Origin: Halopseudomonas xinjiangensis
GTDB taxonomy: Bacteria > Pseudomonadota > Gammaproteobacteria > Pseudomonadales > Pseudomonadaceae
Assembly: GCA_011050525.1 (NCBI GenBank)
Contig: DRFO01000031.1
Span: forward strand, 62,001 to 126,000
Length of the DNA: 64,000 nucleotides
Reading direction: 5' to 3'
In this document: piece after piece, positions 56,301 through 59,989 of the stretch
Position numbering within the stretch: the first letter of the stretch is position 1
How the letters are laid out: each line of letters starts with the position of its first letter
Notes under the pieces: generated by a model
What the model was told of the DNA's origin: nothing
Databases searched by the model: none
What the model saw: the letters and a program-made list of their open reading frames with translations, nothing else
Program-made: the position numbers and the translations under genes

Positions 56301-58069
56301 ACACTGGTCAGGCCGGAGATCTGCCCATAGGCGGCATCGAAGCCGAAGGGAATCTTCGCGCCCAGAACCGGAATCTTCCAGGTTGAGCTGTCGACCGAGC
56401 GCTGGCTGCGCGCCCACAGACCGAGGTCATTCTCTGCAACAAGCACCGCGTTGCTACCAATGGTCACTGTCGCATCGGCATCAGCGATGTAGGCTGACAG
56501 GTTGGGAACCAGCAGAGTGAACTCAGTGAAATTCGTAGGGGTAGCCAGGAACGCATCGCGATCAGCGGTGCCAGCGTAGGCACTGAGGGGATCGGCCAGG
56601 GTGTCGAGCACATTGCCCCAGGTTTCCGCCTCAGTCCAGCCGTTATCAGCCGCCAGTGCGGCAATGTCTTCCTTGAGGTCGTACTTGCTCAGCAGCATGC
56701 CGATGATGTCGCGGGAGACTTCAGCGCGGCTGTCCGCGGTCAGCGTAACGTCTCTGCCGATCAGCGTACCGTCAACATCAATAGTAGCCGAGGCCTTAGC
56801 ATAGCCGGCCATCTGCCGGTTGAGCGCAAACGCGTCCAGCGTGATGTCGCCCGCCCTTTCACCTACAGCGTGGCCAGCGTCCAGCCTGGCATTTTCACCG
56901 ACGATGATCGCAGCCTTGCCTAGATTGGCCGACAGCCAGGGGTTTGCCTGATATTGAATACCGGTTTTCAGGTCCTCGAGTGAGGACACTTCGGCCGTCT
57001 CATCGCAAAAGGTGCAACTGATATCGCTCAGCGCATTCAGGGTAATCGATCCGGATTGGCCCGCGCCGCTGGCGCGGGTAATGACCTGGGCATTGTCGCT
57101 GAGCGTAATGGCAGGGGCTTCGATCACCACATCGCCGCTATTCAGTCCGGCCTCGCCACTGGTAATGATCTGGCTATCGCCTTTCAGCGTGACCGACCTG
57201 GAGCTGCCGATCTGGACGCTCGCACCGCTACCATCTGCCATCAGCGCCGCCAATTCGCCGGAAATCTCGACGCCCTCGGCTCCGATGATGACGATGTTGC
57301 CGTCAGCACGGCTTATGTCCTCGCCAATCGACAGCCCGTCGGTATTTACCGTGCTGTCGAATACGGTCTGGGCAACGTCTGTACCTGCTTGCAAGGCGGC
57401 CGTCGCACCCACCAGCACGGAGGCGCCGTGCAGATTGATCGAGCCGTTGGTATTGATCATCCCTTCGATAACGACAGCGTTGCTGCCATCGGCTGCCAGC
57501 GCCGCGGCGGGCAACTTGCCGGCCGCCAGCAAATCAACGTATGCGTTGGTCTCGGCATCGGAGATGCCTGACTGGGTAGCAAGACGCAGCATTTCGGCCA
57601 TGGTTGCCGAGTTGGGCGTGGTAACGGTAAGGGTTCCGACGTTGACTACGCCGGAACTGCCCACCACGAATCCGTGCGGATCGGCGAAGATGATATTACC
57701 GCCGATCTTGCCGTTCTGAAGACCGTTCAGTGTGCCGTTGATTTCGGCGCGGGAATCGTGGACGAGATTGACAAGATGTGTGGCGCTGCCGGGAACGTGT
57801 ACGTTTACCGTGTTTCCGCTGCTGACCTTGAAATCATGGAAGGAGTTGAAACCGGTTTTACCGCGGACCGTCCCAGTGGTGATATCGGAAATGGCCCCGG
57901 CTATCGCCACATTGGTGTCAGTGTGACCATCGGGCGTAATGGTGTTGGCGTAGGACCAGCCGGGCAGCAGGCCAGATGCAAGCATCAATGCGGTGAGAGG
58001 ATGGCGTACGAACTCGCGTGGGTGGATTACTTTCCGGGCGCTACGAAATCCCTGACCGCTAGGACGCAT
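38303..58069 (-). CDS. tpsA: Giant two-partner secreted filamentous adhesin (TpsA, LktA/FxxPxG type), 6,588 residues
   Basis: One uninterrupted reading frame of 19.8 kb for a protein of roughly 650 kDa. Residues 1-41 are an extended signal (basic start, hydrophobic TALMLASGLLPGW, cleavage after SYA). Residues about 42-310 are the TPS secretion domain, with the FxxPxG motif as FADPHG at 128-133, a mark of the leukotoxin LktA-like adhesin family. From about 1350 to 2650 run tandem units of about 50 residues (GxGTAAVGxAxxxNxI pattern). A less repetitive region with aromatic residues and cysteine pairs lies near 3900-4500, short beta-helix repeats follow, and three 154-residue repeats lie at 5859-6320. 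The last about 270 residues are unique and end DRSWEI. AGGAGG stands seven bases before the ATG. The mature chain should be a long beta-helical rod on the cell surface, exported by the adjacent TpsB. No C-terminal toxin or immunity gene is evident. Confidence 0.95.
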   Translation of the reverse strand: MRPSGQGFRSARKVIHPREFVRHPLTALMLASGLLPGWSYANTITPDGHTDTNVAIAGAISDITTGTVRGKTGFNSFHDFKVSSGNTVNVHVPGSATHLVNLVHDSRAEINGTLNGLQNGKIGGNIIFADPHGFVVGSSGVVNVGTLTVTTPNSATMAEMLRLATQSGISDAETNAYVDLLAAGKLPAAALAADGSNAVVIEGMINTNGSINLHGASVLVGATAALQAGTDVAQTVFDSTVNTDGLSIGEDISRADGNIVIIGAEGVEISGELAALMADGSGASVQIGSSRSVTLKGDSQIITSGEAGLNSGDVVIEAPAITLSDNAQVITRASGAGQSGSITLNALSDISCTFCDETAEVSSLEDLKTGIQYQANPWLSANLGKAAIIVGENARLDAGHAVGERAGDITLDAFALNRQMAGYAKASATIDVDGTLIGRDVTLTADSRAEVSRDIIGMLLSKYDLKEDIAALAADNGWTEAETWGNVLDTLADPLSAYAGTADRDAFLATPTNFTEFTLLVPNLSAYIADADATVTIGSNAVLVAENDLGLWARSQRSVDSSTWKIPVLGAKIPFGFDAAYGQISGLTSVQVESGADLTVGRDLNVAAHSDNSLSVSSAAENSVDGNGNALKTMGLGFGMAMSDIDTRAIVADGVKLKVGQDVNVVALTEQSLENNVSFKASGEGATGGPAVGISLLNSKTRAEFSADLNGARNLNLSAANIVYKQTLSVSVAAGSVEPGYLDKLKAKAKEQVAKPVTDYLGESLKGFFGITPSEAEDTTTKPTDSKFRLASAVGVTLADHQVEAVLGSGNAAPNIDLSGDLTVQAWQDQQNLHNSVQSKVNASAKRDDGTTDGAAVSLSVAAVYTELDQKTHAIIGDGSHVSAGRIGLGARFEQPIGLSGLDRWSSLKTVFANLKQLSGGPLGLIPKVATQYANSTGEADKLGMAGSLSILQNRIDTAAWAGDNVSLTATAPTDAAWSSTLLDVMPTIDSTTLLEARRGALRGITWDWNAPISVHASNKLEQLAIAGNFDALFGTTSEKGGAVGAGLNIQILDNQAVAGIGANGTVTTQALRVSALQDELIIGLSPSAGKGASVAGNGSVVVSVVDGTVHASVHSSTDVNAGKVDIDAEHRLGLWSASGALASSENVGIGAGVAVNVVNTDVYALVGDNNVRTNGVSHWRPESMGAGLADATQGAWLVNDLSLSAQSSGQSGAFSVAGALARSEKEQAEQDQVAQQDGAADKGAQGKAGSLGEAIKTSLTNGLALITGEVDAAKTKASGTGDAAMAKLSGYWEKLQGVFSGGSGGDSGSGNPAKGFSLAAAASGSVNVSAQKNRAHLGNILLDPRNTITGGSRVSVLSLNQTHQFSGSGAGALTLAGGDKSKFSSALAGAMAYNHLKNITEAQVADVVFNDNDNLDVEAATAGDQIALGLGVAVAKGGETNVAVALSGSAGVFENQTRASVIDSVILQRANAPGSIAVNAYDRSRALLGGGSFAVSTDKGGSGGGSVVVGVLANQLEAEWLGSSATDFASLDVAANSASRLLAGALGVAVSTGAQSGSGAGSLFVVLMNNQVKATVDQTVNSASRLTGGTVNVAAASVPGLSALDGVFNHDAEAASTLDESGLDMDGSSTTAQINVEAQTSDGLFEKDGLDTTAQEGSTTADTSTHNLFDNGSIAGEAILGIAGSLGATGGKAAVGGAFGVIYSGSEYAASVKNTDIQLTGDLSIAARNETDVLAAAIGAAGAQNVSVSGSATALIGRGKVTADLDMTGRTLVANDLTVEALKTGGFYSLAGSVSGSSSAVAVGGAVSINDMQQSAAANINGGVYELTGDAVLNAAQQSRIITAALSGAVSGSGTGVGAAMTYNRIADTTTALLSSASMDAHNLTVAASQPNLGASIWSLAFNLAAGGGTAGVGAGVAVNLIDAERSAKIAGSTVNLTGDAAMNSALDGEIWSIGIDAAGGGTAGVGGSFAANNINGKDEVVVEDSTLTAAGSGNALALDASAGNGIKIASLAGSVTGGGTAAVGLAASVNRIAADRTALISGSTVSGFSTVDLKSGLEQAIYSIAVAGGGAGTVAVNGATTTNILDGTERAAIIDSTLNVGGLSLSAAEGKRTIWGLGAVVNGAGTAAVGAANVNNIILAKRIAEINDATLNMTGALSVASGGDALIRSAALGGGGAGTAAVGASVAVNVVSGEESATLNDVTVDGASSVVVEVTRGEVDIKTLAGNVQGAGTGAGAGAVAVSTVTQARKASITDSVLSLSANAPARVEALTRARIDTLALSGAGAGTGAAVFSNTSNNIDAKTYAQVVRSRGAAGNLQIKARDASSINSFAGGVAGAGTAAVGVASAVNRIANDIQASLSGSRDSAGWAVNDLLVDSRSDAQIHAASVSAGFSGTAAVSAGVATNLLQTSSKSLIDGGALVVARNNIGVLAFNRDVIRSAASVVSGSGNAAVSGLLTVNLIESETEAGIAGSATRIDALGLGAGLNVDNGTLQNAPDASVWADAEQFNPVLDLKTNEENVRGLAVRASSLQQLGQLSVSAAVSLVPLYSAAVSGLTNTSVVSGSTSAYIDDAQINQTNGNADASATQQVSVGAFSHTYSFGGVFSGALSLGAAAVAASIDTGVVSRETTARLHNVTLESKGETAVRAGSTQAASNIVTTAAGGIVGVAGSGGVLIVKGTTRALVNGGSDLDVGSLKVAASAVNRLSPNVGTVAGGAVGAGAGLGFGYNQSLVRAWIGDQNGGVTRTRVHSAGSTLINADSQTGILANALSASGGGVAVAGATNIILLENVTEAGASQMDFGSSTRRSGSLTILAKDRVDALLNGGSVAVGSASLGGSANVLVANNATRALLTDSTAWLSGGLTTDAQREIDARLNTITGGVGTTGFALGGSIGLLLLGSGAVEQDGRNPMDELDSDGAGTLSMADQFGSRNNATVEYQAVDIAADGSTTLRSESTSNETARLDDKTQFVSVKSRIDVTSYKHETVSRISNSTLNALGSVNVLASDKLRTSNLAGAAQGSGGVAAGGAVAFTLSNSRVTADILGGRLDAASLLLSAGAGALDASQPAVSVETYTGAAGLGAGLGAAVSVAVMNNHISSTLGGIQNYSGNLVARASDDLGVEATGMGAAVGAVAAGIVVATAVRDSEVSLTVADGTQLGAEHIDLSAKGLGHSNADATGASGGLLAAGTAVVAVATDSTSVSNKSGDNVIFKARSGGLSMAASALPEIHARAIGATLGGTLGVGASVATAVANNRVEALLGNSNDVQGNGGLLLSATLDTPRSASGASDLDPDQANVSAVAVAGSGGLYFSANGTVATASNTSEVMARTGADLKLPGGRVEIAADSVTQQYADALGIAVGGLAVGASVATASSDTTTAASLGDRAKNGTGSSAITDLILLATGQDINQAKSVAGSGGLVAGNASLAKTDTQGNVSVAVGKQVQVAAGNMALTSAYQALYGSHANSINAALAGASGAAANHKVSGSSSVQIGDSSELVAGHTLSINASNNFFSRHLGSAASGAGGGVISGQAVFNRTTITGDAIVQVGEQARLVAGVVAVDDPGKLILRAFSRHEVDEDVTLSTGGAVAGGGVENIHTATLNNTVDIGSGAELTSFGELGLGTYTISAAAIEALASTWGAAGVAVAKADATVTTNQSVKVASNANLEALGNISLQAGLDPEGLWQTRMLVDSSAQSVVRGIIAIPDADADAHIHNNSQVLVESGAQVLAARDIRIGGYTGQNEAKADGTARGYQLGFIPITSGDSTADVNRDSFVRLDGNFLAGRYNELVINIGADGSLVQSAGLPVIAGYNANFVPTAFLDSYTGIDPITNQILRSTLSSSITGAWELQSMMAAGGNITVQADRLAGSGVLTANGGPKIEIRNQSSRYLLLGDALIPDQPGGRVLFTGGASKLQFGAGSINEVNADRRAQILIDNSFAGSSGNVSYGPAIFLTGDLYNLGGLIHISNAKGSLGQFGTTMGQQVLVEVPEGSMSVFQPNDYWSVGGNPISEWKSFAGITGTANTAIQLIANYVYGSGALANNNGGLLYRGGSGGYSGQSDVLFGGCLPGSLGAGSNCSGSTANSFTGYSVRFHGMDNTESAIPVIPILALQKHAWNYESANLAGSAASKRIVGGQVGIQAKYIDINGTISSGLVTNRTLTVSAAMDSWIAQHYCASHICVGEVDIPSGLLQASTGSTVIGAKYDFSSKRIIVDDVNASGGGFVYLKGGIISTNPLGRIEVNNGYGQVTVNNLSAANLQLGNIDTGAGSVGIVQIVDTLKARINGQDATTWYVHTQGDGLSVFDNANGGSSIATARLVSQSNANTAQYNPKSGIRYEWSQRATLKRQVDRGENSFYVSDWVWNYPSTNNPWITYDGNVVDGNGNASVYQQDISGSLGSWRSQGVAYHGCDGGMGSNCNWNFKASAQHADGEWYAGWLYRFAQSATLDIKQSVKADNPFQIAFIGNASGVIDASTTNNLYLGGKISNPGGITSLKAGGDIESMAGSSLFSRDLNITAGRSVGSNGLPFTASLAEGGSLSVKSGAQGINLKLGSGANLKEINAGNGSGDVVIDAIGSLLANPTTAVHVRGRNIDLVSHTGSLGESGNALRMEAREVLTGNGGVTHGVVNASANRDIFVNEIQGDMWVGEVASETGDVWIKIDNGSLFDANRRLASQTLDDAQRQQVWEKLSLTTAYGAEGNIRTSSIQPFEDQVTANYREYWSLMQLGTQQDGMLHLDSDALELYRPLVEVKLGQSGLSDADILGFVRNRQSELENSFDESIGNGWQAQAAFSAYDADFTYVASATQIEALGRDAVWTEGELLYAIDQAALEPASGSSVGSADPNIRGRKVNLQVSGSVGQLADKLQIDFDKLRSGELGFEEAAALAVANAPGDVTLNYDAQGKISSLSVNRTLPFYVAASEQFDAIVGASAYLQSAGDLKIGTVTVGQDARLAAAENILAANGTSGAFSIGGNLTLLAGTGSIGTRETGAGILNLDVGGTLLAASAGKDIALRWTSGDFRIGRVFAVGDIHLDAPDGSLLQQFDGVSINGRNINLKASNDLGSSARALNVELESASSGLLNGVAGRDIWLSSDKNLHVGNLEAGSSLRLTAMTDLNADSLSAMAGKLLASAGGNATFGQVEATDNMQLSALGNLLVTDSAKASQLHLASGSELKLGDVSSLVADNLELRGQSIALGDQVAVSSTDTLLSSAGLIRVGEQAQLNASGLMSIQGGDLHLGAETVLAAGSMLLDVEDAVMSANSKLLSASNLDLHSANLTMGTGSQMSAGSAMDLYASGNMSLGHLTNTAESGVLFDLHADGHILSNGDGQTNLLASHGGESYILAGTGIGNATSALVVDMPELTSAIATSGDLYLTSRSALAGEAIAAQAGDVNFVSGTGLVDFSSISADGDLSYAGGSLTADSLNARTGNMVLNSSGYLDIGQLHAGSLLEVTGAGPTRIDNAMVGANADFDVAGTLTLGQLISAGDLTAIVNETLNAGSLTVGGKWSLQAVDAVVNTAGVAGTVGLDLSGDLQLASLTAGDDTRLDLGTGSALGTLDITGALDLQVDGLLTMQQATVSEQAVLRHLGIAGTALHHGALQIGQTLEVSGRGNWSGTDVTVIGNAAYDVGSAILDSLVTTGGTLLLKAANGFAAQELHSRKQWVNLVSGSANLGNASAFETLTVETNGDLTLFTGRSGGDMLLTTVAGSLGTIRFGQLANPDAEDVLVPAHLKSNRNLLVRTDGDVFGGNAEAELQLHIEGRNLFFGRAQSLQEDVSLLGSGDYADGHGDITGLLVEAKRDVGIIAGGDLSMPEVKFGGTYSLKAGRDLTVGVRGDLNVRGQAEAGRDLFFAIGGNVDLEGIKAGRNVLVEAGGAIALEKNVEGGGNIVLQARGGDITVGGSVSSSGVYVDPESGARSDVAGNVTLVATGNVTASSLSTASSVNGDIRVDGHSLDLGSVIASNDTDLLAGGFIKVGSSVSGGYQNWKAEESISFGQVLAGDQVVLGSLLDTRGGNIQAGRSVFVESGGAIALEKNVEGGGNIVLQARGGDITVGGAVSSSGVDVDTESGVRSDVIGNVTLVATGNVTASSLSTASSVNGDIRVDGHSLDLGNVTASNDTDLLAGGFIKVGSSVSGGYQNWKAEEFISFGQVLAGDQVVLGSLLDTRGGNIQAGRNVLVEAGGAIALEKNVEGGGDILLQARGGDITVGGSVSSSGVDVDPESGVRSDVIGNVTLVATGNITASNLSTASSVNGDIRVDGHSLDLGRITASNDTDLLAGGFIKVGSSESGGYQNWKAEESIGFDQLLAGGQALLDSLLDTRGGQIKAAEGIIAHAGWRNGVASPAALAFEQADAPTMSLWSGRLIRVDDASIGRSADLHAQLIELYGRHSGQGILNLTFGGLNNLSAPGDSLTTRLGATHIVTDSLDMLRTEFDTTALRVDFPDITNARYLSLTTPQARVVADNLSPEFRSEANVQLYEMDQAFWMYQNGFETYTDAYVLHRTFTHQTRVPNFAQGHENGSVDYQAITSADYSEMLLAPQNVQLRLGQLMNQVGGYVRPGVIGLGAQTNTVPLNMNWPESFGSSKEEDRSWEI
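39110..40495 (-). repeat. Three tandem 462-base (154-residue) repeats near the 3' end of tpsA
   Basis: Copies run at 40495-40034, 40033-39572 and 39571-39110 in coding order, exactly in frame, and encode residues 5859-6012, 6013-6166 and 6167-6320. Most positions are identical at DNA level (for example the plus-strand string TTCAGCCTTCCAGTTCTGAT recurs at 39191, 39653 and 40115). The third copy diverges most toward its end. Each unit carries AGRNVLVEAGGAIALEKNV, LQARGGDITVGG and SGGYQNWKAEE. The pattern indicates recent duplication. Confidence 0.95.
50200..54000 (-). repeat. Degenerate tandem units of about 50 residues in tpsA
   Basis: Protein units with the pattern aliphatic-x-GxVxGxGTAAVGxAxxVNxIxxxxxAxIxxS recur through about residues 1350-2650. 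Examples are AGSVTGGGTAAVGLAASVNR, VNGAGTAAVGAANVNNI and GGGGAGTAAVGASVAVNVV. DNA identity between units is low, so these are old repeats. Limits are approximate. Confidence 0.75.
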
Positions 58070-58109
58070 GTCAACCTCCTGTCAACTTGAAAAATTCCCT
58101 GAACGCGGA

Positions 58110-58138
58110 ACTTTAAACGTTGACAGCATGATTGACAA
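58110..58138 (-). promoter_or_regulatory. Putative sigma70-type promoter of the tpsA-tpsB-sapC operon
   Basis: On the minus strand TTGTCA (58138-58133) and TAAAGT (58115-58110) are spaced by 17 bases, 40 bases before the tpsA ATG. The -35 region overlaps an imperfect inverted repeat (plus strand TGACA at 58133 and TGTCA at 58147) that might bind a regulator. rluB ends at 58205 in the same direction, so some read-through is also possible. Confidence 0.5.
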
Positions 58139-58204
58139 TCAATTCATGTCAGAAGTCCGCCACAACAGCGGAACTTCCGAGATCACTGACGGTCCAATGG
58201 CGGT

Positions 58205-59098
58205 TTAGCTGCGCCCGTGCGGCACTCTGGTTCTTTTCACAGTGCGCGCTTGATGCATGGACGGTTTACGGGCCTGGCGCTGGGCCTTCTCTTTCTCGCT
58301 GGTCTTCATCACCGGCAAGGCGATTGGCTTCAACCCGACTTCTTCGCTGAGGGTATCGATTTCGTTCTGCTTCATCTCGCGCCAACGGCCCACCGGAAGC
58401 TCCGGACCCAGAAAGACAGGGCCGAAACGCACGCGTTTGAGACGGTTGACTCTCACGCCCTGGGATTCCCAGAGACGCCTCACTTCACGATTGCGACCTT
58501 CAAGCAGGCACACGTGGTACCAGCGATTGATCCCTTCACCGCCCGATGTAACCACATCCGTAAACTTGGCTGGACCGTCGTCAAGCATAACCCCTGTCTT
58601 GAGCCGCTCGATCATATCTTCATCCACTTCCCCCATCACCCGCACCGCGTATTCGCGATCCATTTGATAGGAAGGATGCATGAGCCGGTTGGCAAGCTCA
58701 CCGTCGGTGGTGAATAACAGCAGACCCGTGGTGTTGATATCGAGCCGACCAACATTGACCCACCTGCCCTGCTTCAAACGGGGAAGCTGTGCAAAAACGG
58801 TAGGGCGGCCTTCGGGATCTTCACGCGTGCACACTTCGCCCTCAGGCTTGTTGTATATGAGCACACGACGGGAGACCTCATTGGTCAGATCCCGTCGCAG
58901 CGGACGGCCATCGACGGTAATCTGATCGAGACTATCGACGCGGCAACCAAGCGTAGCAGGTTCGCCGTTGACGCTGATGCGCCCGGCCTGAATCCAGGAC
59001 TCGACTTCACGGCGCGAGGCAAGGCCCATGCGAGCGAGTACTTTCTGAAGTTTTTCCCCGGAGGCGGGGATAGGGGGTTGTTCTGTTGGGTCTGTCAT
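58205..59098 (-). CDS. rluB: 23S rRNA pseudouridine(2605) synthase
   Basis: Makes pseudouridine in helix 93 of 23S rRNA. In the 297-residue protein, residues about 15-60 form an S4 RNA-binding domain (KLQKVLARMGLASRREVESW). The catalytic domain has the Asp motif GRLDINTTGLLLFTTDGEL near residue 115 and REYAVRVMG. The C-terminal tail is rich in Lys/Arg (KEKAQRQARKPSMHQARTVK). I chose the ATG at 59098 because GGAGGT lies seven bases before it. A frame extension to 59185 lies in the scpB-rluB gap. It is the last gene of the trpS-scpA-scpB-rluB group. Confidence 0.93.
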   Translation of the reverse strand: MTDPTEQPPIPASGEKLQKVLARMGLASRREVESWIQAGRISVNGEPATLGCRVDSLDQITVDGRPLRRDLTNEVSRRVLIYNKPEGEVCTREDPEGRPTVFAQLPRLKQGRWVNVGRLDINTTGLLLFTTDGELANRLMHPSYQMDREYAVRVMGEVDEDMIERLKTGVMLDDGPAKFTDVVTSGGEGINRWYHVCLLEGRNREVRRLWESQGVRVNRLKRVRFGPVFLGPELPVGRWREMKQNEIDTLSEEVGLKPIALPVMKTSEKEKAQRQARKPSMHQARTVKRTRVPHGRS

Positions 59099-59183
59099 GC
59101 GGGCACCTCCCGGTGTGTAATGTCTGATGTAACAGCACGGCGTGCAGAATATCACTGCCGCCGGATCACAGCCAGTCAAAGAC

Positions 59184-59223
59184 AACCGTCCGTGACTGAC
59201 CGTCGGTGACTAACCGTCCGTGG
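59184..59223. repeat. 14-base tandem repeat, almost three copies, across the scpB stop codon
   Basis: On the plus strand AACCGTCCGTGACT (59184), GACCGTCGGTGACT (59198) and AACCGTCCGTGGG (59212) follow each other directly. The third copy contains the last codons and the stop (TAG, 59212-59210 on the minus strand) of scpB. The unit is not a multiple of three, so slippage would change only what follows the stop. Confidence 0.85.
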
Positions 59224-59989
59224 GCTTGTCCCAGTCCTCGGCCGAATCTCCCTCGGGGTCGTAATCATCCCCAGGCAGGTCATCGAAATCGGTTTTTAGA
59301 TTCGACTCCATTGAGTTGAGTTCATCAAGTAGCGCATGGAAGCCGCTCTTGTCACCCGCCGCATCAATGGGTGTCAGAGGCTCTACCGGTATCCAGGGTG
59401 TGTTTCTGTCTACGGCTGCCTCTACACCTTCGTCCTGCAACGCCAGTTCCGGCTCCAGATGATCAAGGTCGCGGATGTCGGCAAGAGGCGGCAACTCGTT
59501 CAAACTACGCAAATTGAAATAGTCGAGGAACTGCCTGGTCGTGGCATACATCGCTGGCCGGCCGGGGACATCCCGGTGACCAACTACCCTCACCCATTCA
59601 CGCTCAAGTAACGTTTTGACGATTTGACTGCTTACGGCGACGCCGCGAATGTCTTCTATCTCTCCGCGGGTGATGGGCTGACGGTAGGCAATCAGCGAGA
59701 GCGTTTCCAGCAACGCTCTGGAATAGCGCTGCGGCCGCTCCTCCCACAGCCGACTGACCCATGGCGAAAGCTCTTCACGCACCTGCAGACGCCAGCCACT
59801 GGCAACTTCGCGCAGTTCAATGGCCCGGCCGCGATATGCTTCATGCAGACGCTCCAGGGCCGCACGGAGCATGTCATTGGAAGGCGCACTGCCTTCATCA
59901 AAAAGGTCGCGAAATCTGTCCAGGGTCAAAGGCCTCCCGGCAGCCAGCATGGCGGCCTCGAGAATGGTCTCAATCGATGGTTGGTTCAT
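59210..59989 (-). CDS. scpB: Segregation and condensation protein B
   Basis: Kleisin-associated winged-helix subunit of the SMC-ScpAB condensin. Of 259 residues, about 1-185 form the two winged-helix domains (ETILEAAMLAAGRPLTLDRF, LLETLSLIAYRQPITRGEIE, VGHRDVPGRPAMYATTRQFL). The remaining 70 residues are a long acidic tail (DDLPGDDYDPEGDSAEDWD) that looks disordered and is longer than in Bacillus ScpB. The ATG at 59989 lies 20 bases inside the end of scpA. A frame extension upstream to 60031 lies within scpA. Confidence 0.93.
   Translation of the reverse strand: MNQPSIETILEAAMLAAGRPLTLDRFRDLFDEGSAPSNDMLRAALERLHEAYRGRAIELREVASGWRLQVREELSPWVSRLWEERPQRYSRALLETLSLIAYRQPITRGEIEDIRGVAVSSQIVKTLLEREWVRVVGHRDVPGRPAMYATTRQFLDYFNLRSLNELPPLADIRDLDHLEPELALQDEGVEAAVDRNTPWIPVEPLTPIDAAGDKSGFHALLDELNSMESNLKTDFDDLPGDDYDPEGDSAEDWDKPTDG

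Noticed and set aside
38303-58069. RTX/LapA-type type I secreted adhesin
   Set aside because: No RTX nonapeptides or type I secretion signal or genes; the N-terminal TPS domain and the adjacent TpsB define two-partner secretion.
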